In this document: positions 62,934 to 64,000 of the stretch, in pieces
Layout: every line of letters starts with the position of its first letter
Numbering within the stretch: position 1 is the first letter of the stretch
Assembly: GCA_963765585.1 (NCBI GenBank)
Contig: CAVXXB010000021.1
Location: 124,001 to 188,000 of the forward strand
Direction: 5' to 3'
Length of the DNA stretch: 64,000 nt
Origin: CAVXXB01 sp963765585
GTDB lineage: Bacteria > Calditrichota > Calditrichia > JAJRVZ01
Translations under genes and position numbers: made by a program
Notes under the pieces: model-generated
Databases searched by the model: none
The model's input: the letters and a program-made list of their open reading frames with translations, nothing else
What the model was told of the DNA's origin: nothing

Positions 62934-64000
62934 ATGATTTCCAGAATTACTACTATTGTATTATTCACGTTAATTTTTGTTACATCGATTTATGCACAAG
63001 ATTCTACCCGTAAACGAACGGAACAGCAGTGGGCTGTGGGTATGGTCGCTCGTGTGGCCTCTATTCCCTTTGCCACAGGCGAGTCCCGGACAGTGTCTAC
63101 ACTTGTCCCATTAATTTATTACGAAGGTAAACGCTTTTATATGCGTGGTATTGAAGGGGGCTTTCGCCTTTATCATACTGGTGACTGGCAATTTAGTGCT
63201 CTGGGCAGACTGAGATTTTTCGATATTCCTCAGGAATATCAAAACCAGGTACAAGGTGATAATGTCGATTGGGGATTACAAGCCAGGTATCAACCGTTTC
63301 CCTGGTCATATCTAAACCTTGAATTACTGAGTGACTGGCATGGCAATTTTAGTGGTAATGCTCGCTTGGGTCTTGATATCTATACAGGTGGGTTCAATAT
63401 CGATCCTTTTTTGCAAGCAAGAATTAAGAGTAAAAAATTTAATAGTTACTACTATGGTTTGAATCAGATTAAGATAAATGGTGGTATTGAATTGTCAACC
63501 GGGATTATTGTTGATTACCATTTGCTGAGTAATTTTTATTTGTTTGGTGCAGCACAATTAACTTTACTTGACCGCCCGGTACGAAACAGTGAGTTTGTGA
63601 GTGCGGATTTGCACGGACAGGTGTTTTTTGGTATTGGTGTTTCTAATGACCGTTCAAAGCCAAGGAAAGAAGAATTAAAAACAGAAGCTTATCTCCGATT
63701 ATCGCATGGTTTCGCCACGCCCTCTGATCTGTCAAATATCATTAAGTTCAATGCCACCAGGGATACCTTTAACAATCAAATGACTTCCATATTTTATGGT
63801 CACCCTTTGACGGATGAATTGTTTAGTCTTCCGCTGGATGTATATATTACCTCTGGATTTGTCTGGCATTGGGATTCTGAAGTGCAGACAAATTGCCAGG
63901 AGTTGGTAATAGCGATAAAACTATATTATACAATCAAATGGCCCATTAGATGGAAATTGGGTGCGGCAGAAGGTTTGTCCTGGGTGAATCGGATTCCCTA
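62934..64000 (+). CDS. MipA/OmpV-family outer membrane protein with extra C-terminal domain (3' end outside window)
   Basis: ATG 62934 follows AAGGTGATGG. The frame is open to the window edge, at least 355 residues. A signal peptide (MISRITTIVLFTLIFVTSIYA-Q) precedes the MipA/OmpV barrel: STLVPLIYYEGKRFYMRGIEGGFRLY, IDPFLQARIKSKKFNSYYYGLN, and VDYHLLSNFYLFGAAQLTLL. After about residue 240 a second region begins (YLRLSHGFATPSDL, SIFYGHPLTDELFSLPLDVYITSGF, AIKLYYTIKWPIRWKLGAAEGLSWV). It is probably a second beta-structured domain. The function of these proteins is not established; MipA scaffolds murein enzymes in E. coli. Confidence 0.82.
   Translation, partial: MISRITTIVLFTLIFVTSIYAQDSTRKRTEQQWAVGMVARVASIPFATGESRTVSTLVPLIYYEGKRFYMRGIEGGFRLYHTGDWQFSALGRLRFFDIPQEYQNQVQGDNVDWGLQARYQPFPWSYLNLELLSDWHGNFSGNARLGLDIYTGGFNIDPFLQARIKSKKFNSYYYGLNQIKINGGIELSTGIIVDYHLLSNFYLFGAAQLTLLDRPVRNSEFVSADLHGQVFFGIGVSNDRSKPRKEELKTEAYLRLSHGFATPSDLSNIIKFNATRDTFNNQMTSIFYGHPLTDELFSLPLDVYITSGFVWHWDSEVQTNCQELVIAIKLYYTIKWPIRWKLGAAEGLSWVNRIP

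Overview
The window is AT-rich bacterial chromosome carrying about 50 genes. Outer-membrane proteins (FadL/OmpP1, LpxR-like and MipA-like barrels), signal peptides, lipoproteins, FG-GAP/UnbV repeats, DUF3857 transglutaminase proteins and DUF6132-like and DUF1704 families point to a Gram-negative heterotroph, most likely of the FCB group (Calditrichota, KSB1, Ignavibacteria or relatives). There is no rRNA or other marker, so this placement is inference. I saw no tRNA, rRNA, CRISPR array or prophage.

Layout. 1-3175: the end of a glycosyltransferase and two mechanosensitive-channel-type proteins (osmotic stress). 3156-6937: a tightly packed trio of N-formylglutamate-amidohydrolase-like, DUF1704/QEGLA peptidase-like and ATP-grasp ligase genes. 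7214-11490: a magnesium cluster (CNNM/CorC-like, TM-helix channel-like, MgtE-N/CBS, MgtE). 11524-16689 (minus): a hydroxyproline and peptide cluster (ornithine-cyclodeaminase-like imine reductase, trans-3-hydroxyproline dehydratase-like enzyme, M64 and S37 peptidases). 16751-27807: metF, a truncated metallo-hydrolase, a vSGLT-like symporter, PHP protein plus histidine kinase, NYN/YacP protein, ferredoxin, SDR, NhaC antiporter and a tetraheme cytochrome c. 27946-37136: a two-component system, malic enzyme-phosphotransacetylase, leucine dehydrogenase, Ptb and Buk (branched-chain amino-acid oxidation with substrate-level ATP), a small membrane protein and OsmC. 37218-42608 (minus): an unknown His-rich membrane protein, FadL, a low-complexity lipoprotein and a sigma-54 response regulator. 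42920-50796: a nucleotidyltransferase, small proteins and a BadF/HgdC-type activase locus. 50947-58133 (minus): two DUF3857/transglutaminase proteins followed by a 1059-residue sensor kinase whose exported part is a seven-motif FG-GAP propeller plus UnbV domain. This is the most unusual arrangement here. 58384-61055: a BtuF-BtuD-BtuC-type ABC importer. 61063-64000: a REP-associated transposase between two related palindromes, then LpxR-like and MipA-like barrels.

Two features run through the whole window. About ten genes are interrupted by what looks like a single-base shift, with the family reading frame resuming immediately. This looks more like uncorrected indels in the assembly than real decay. 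Several families of short inverted-repeat elements also occupy the intergenic gaps and in places reach into coding ends.
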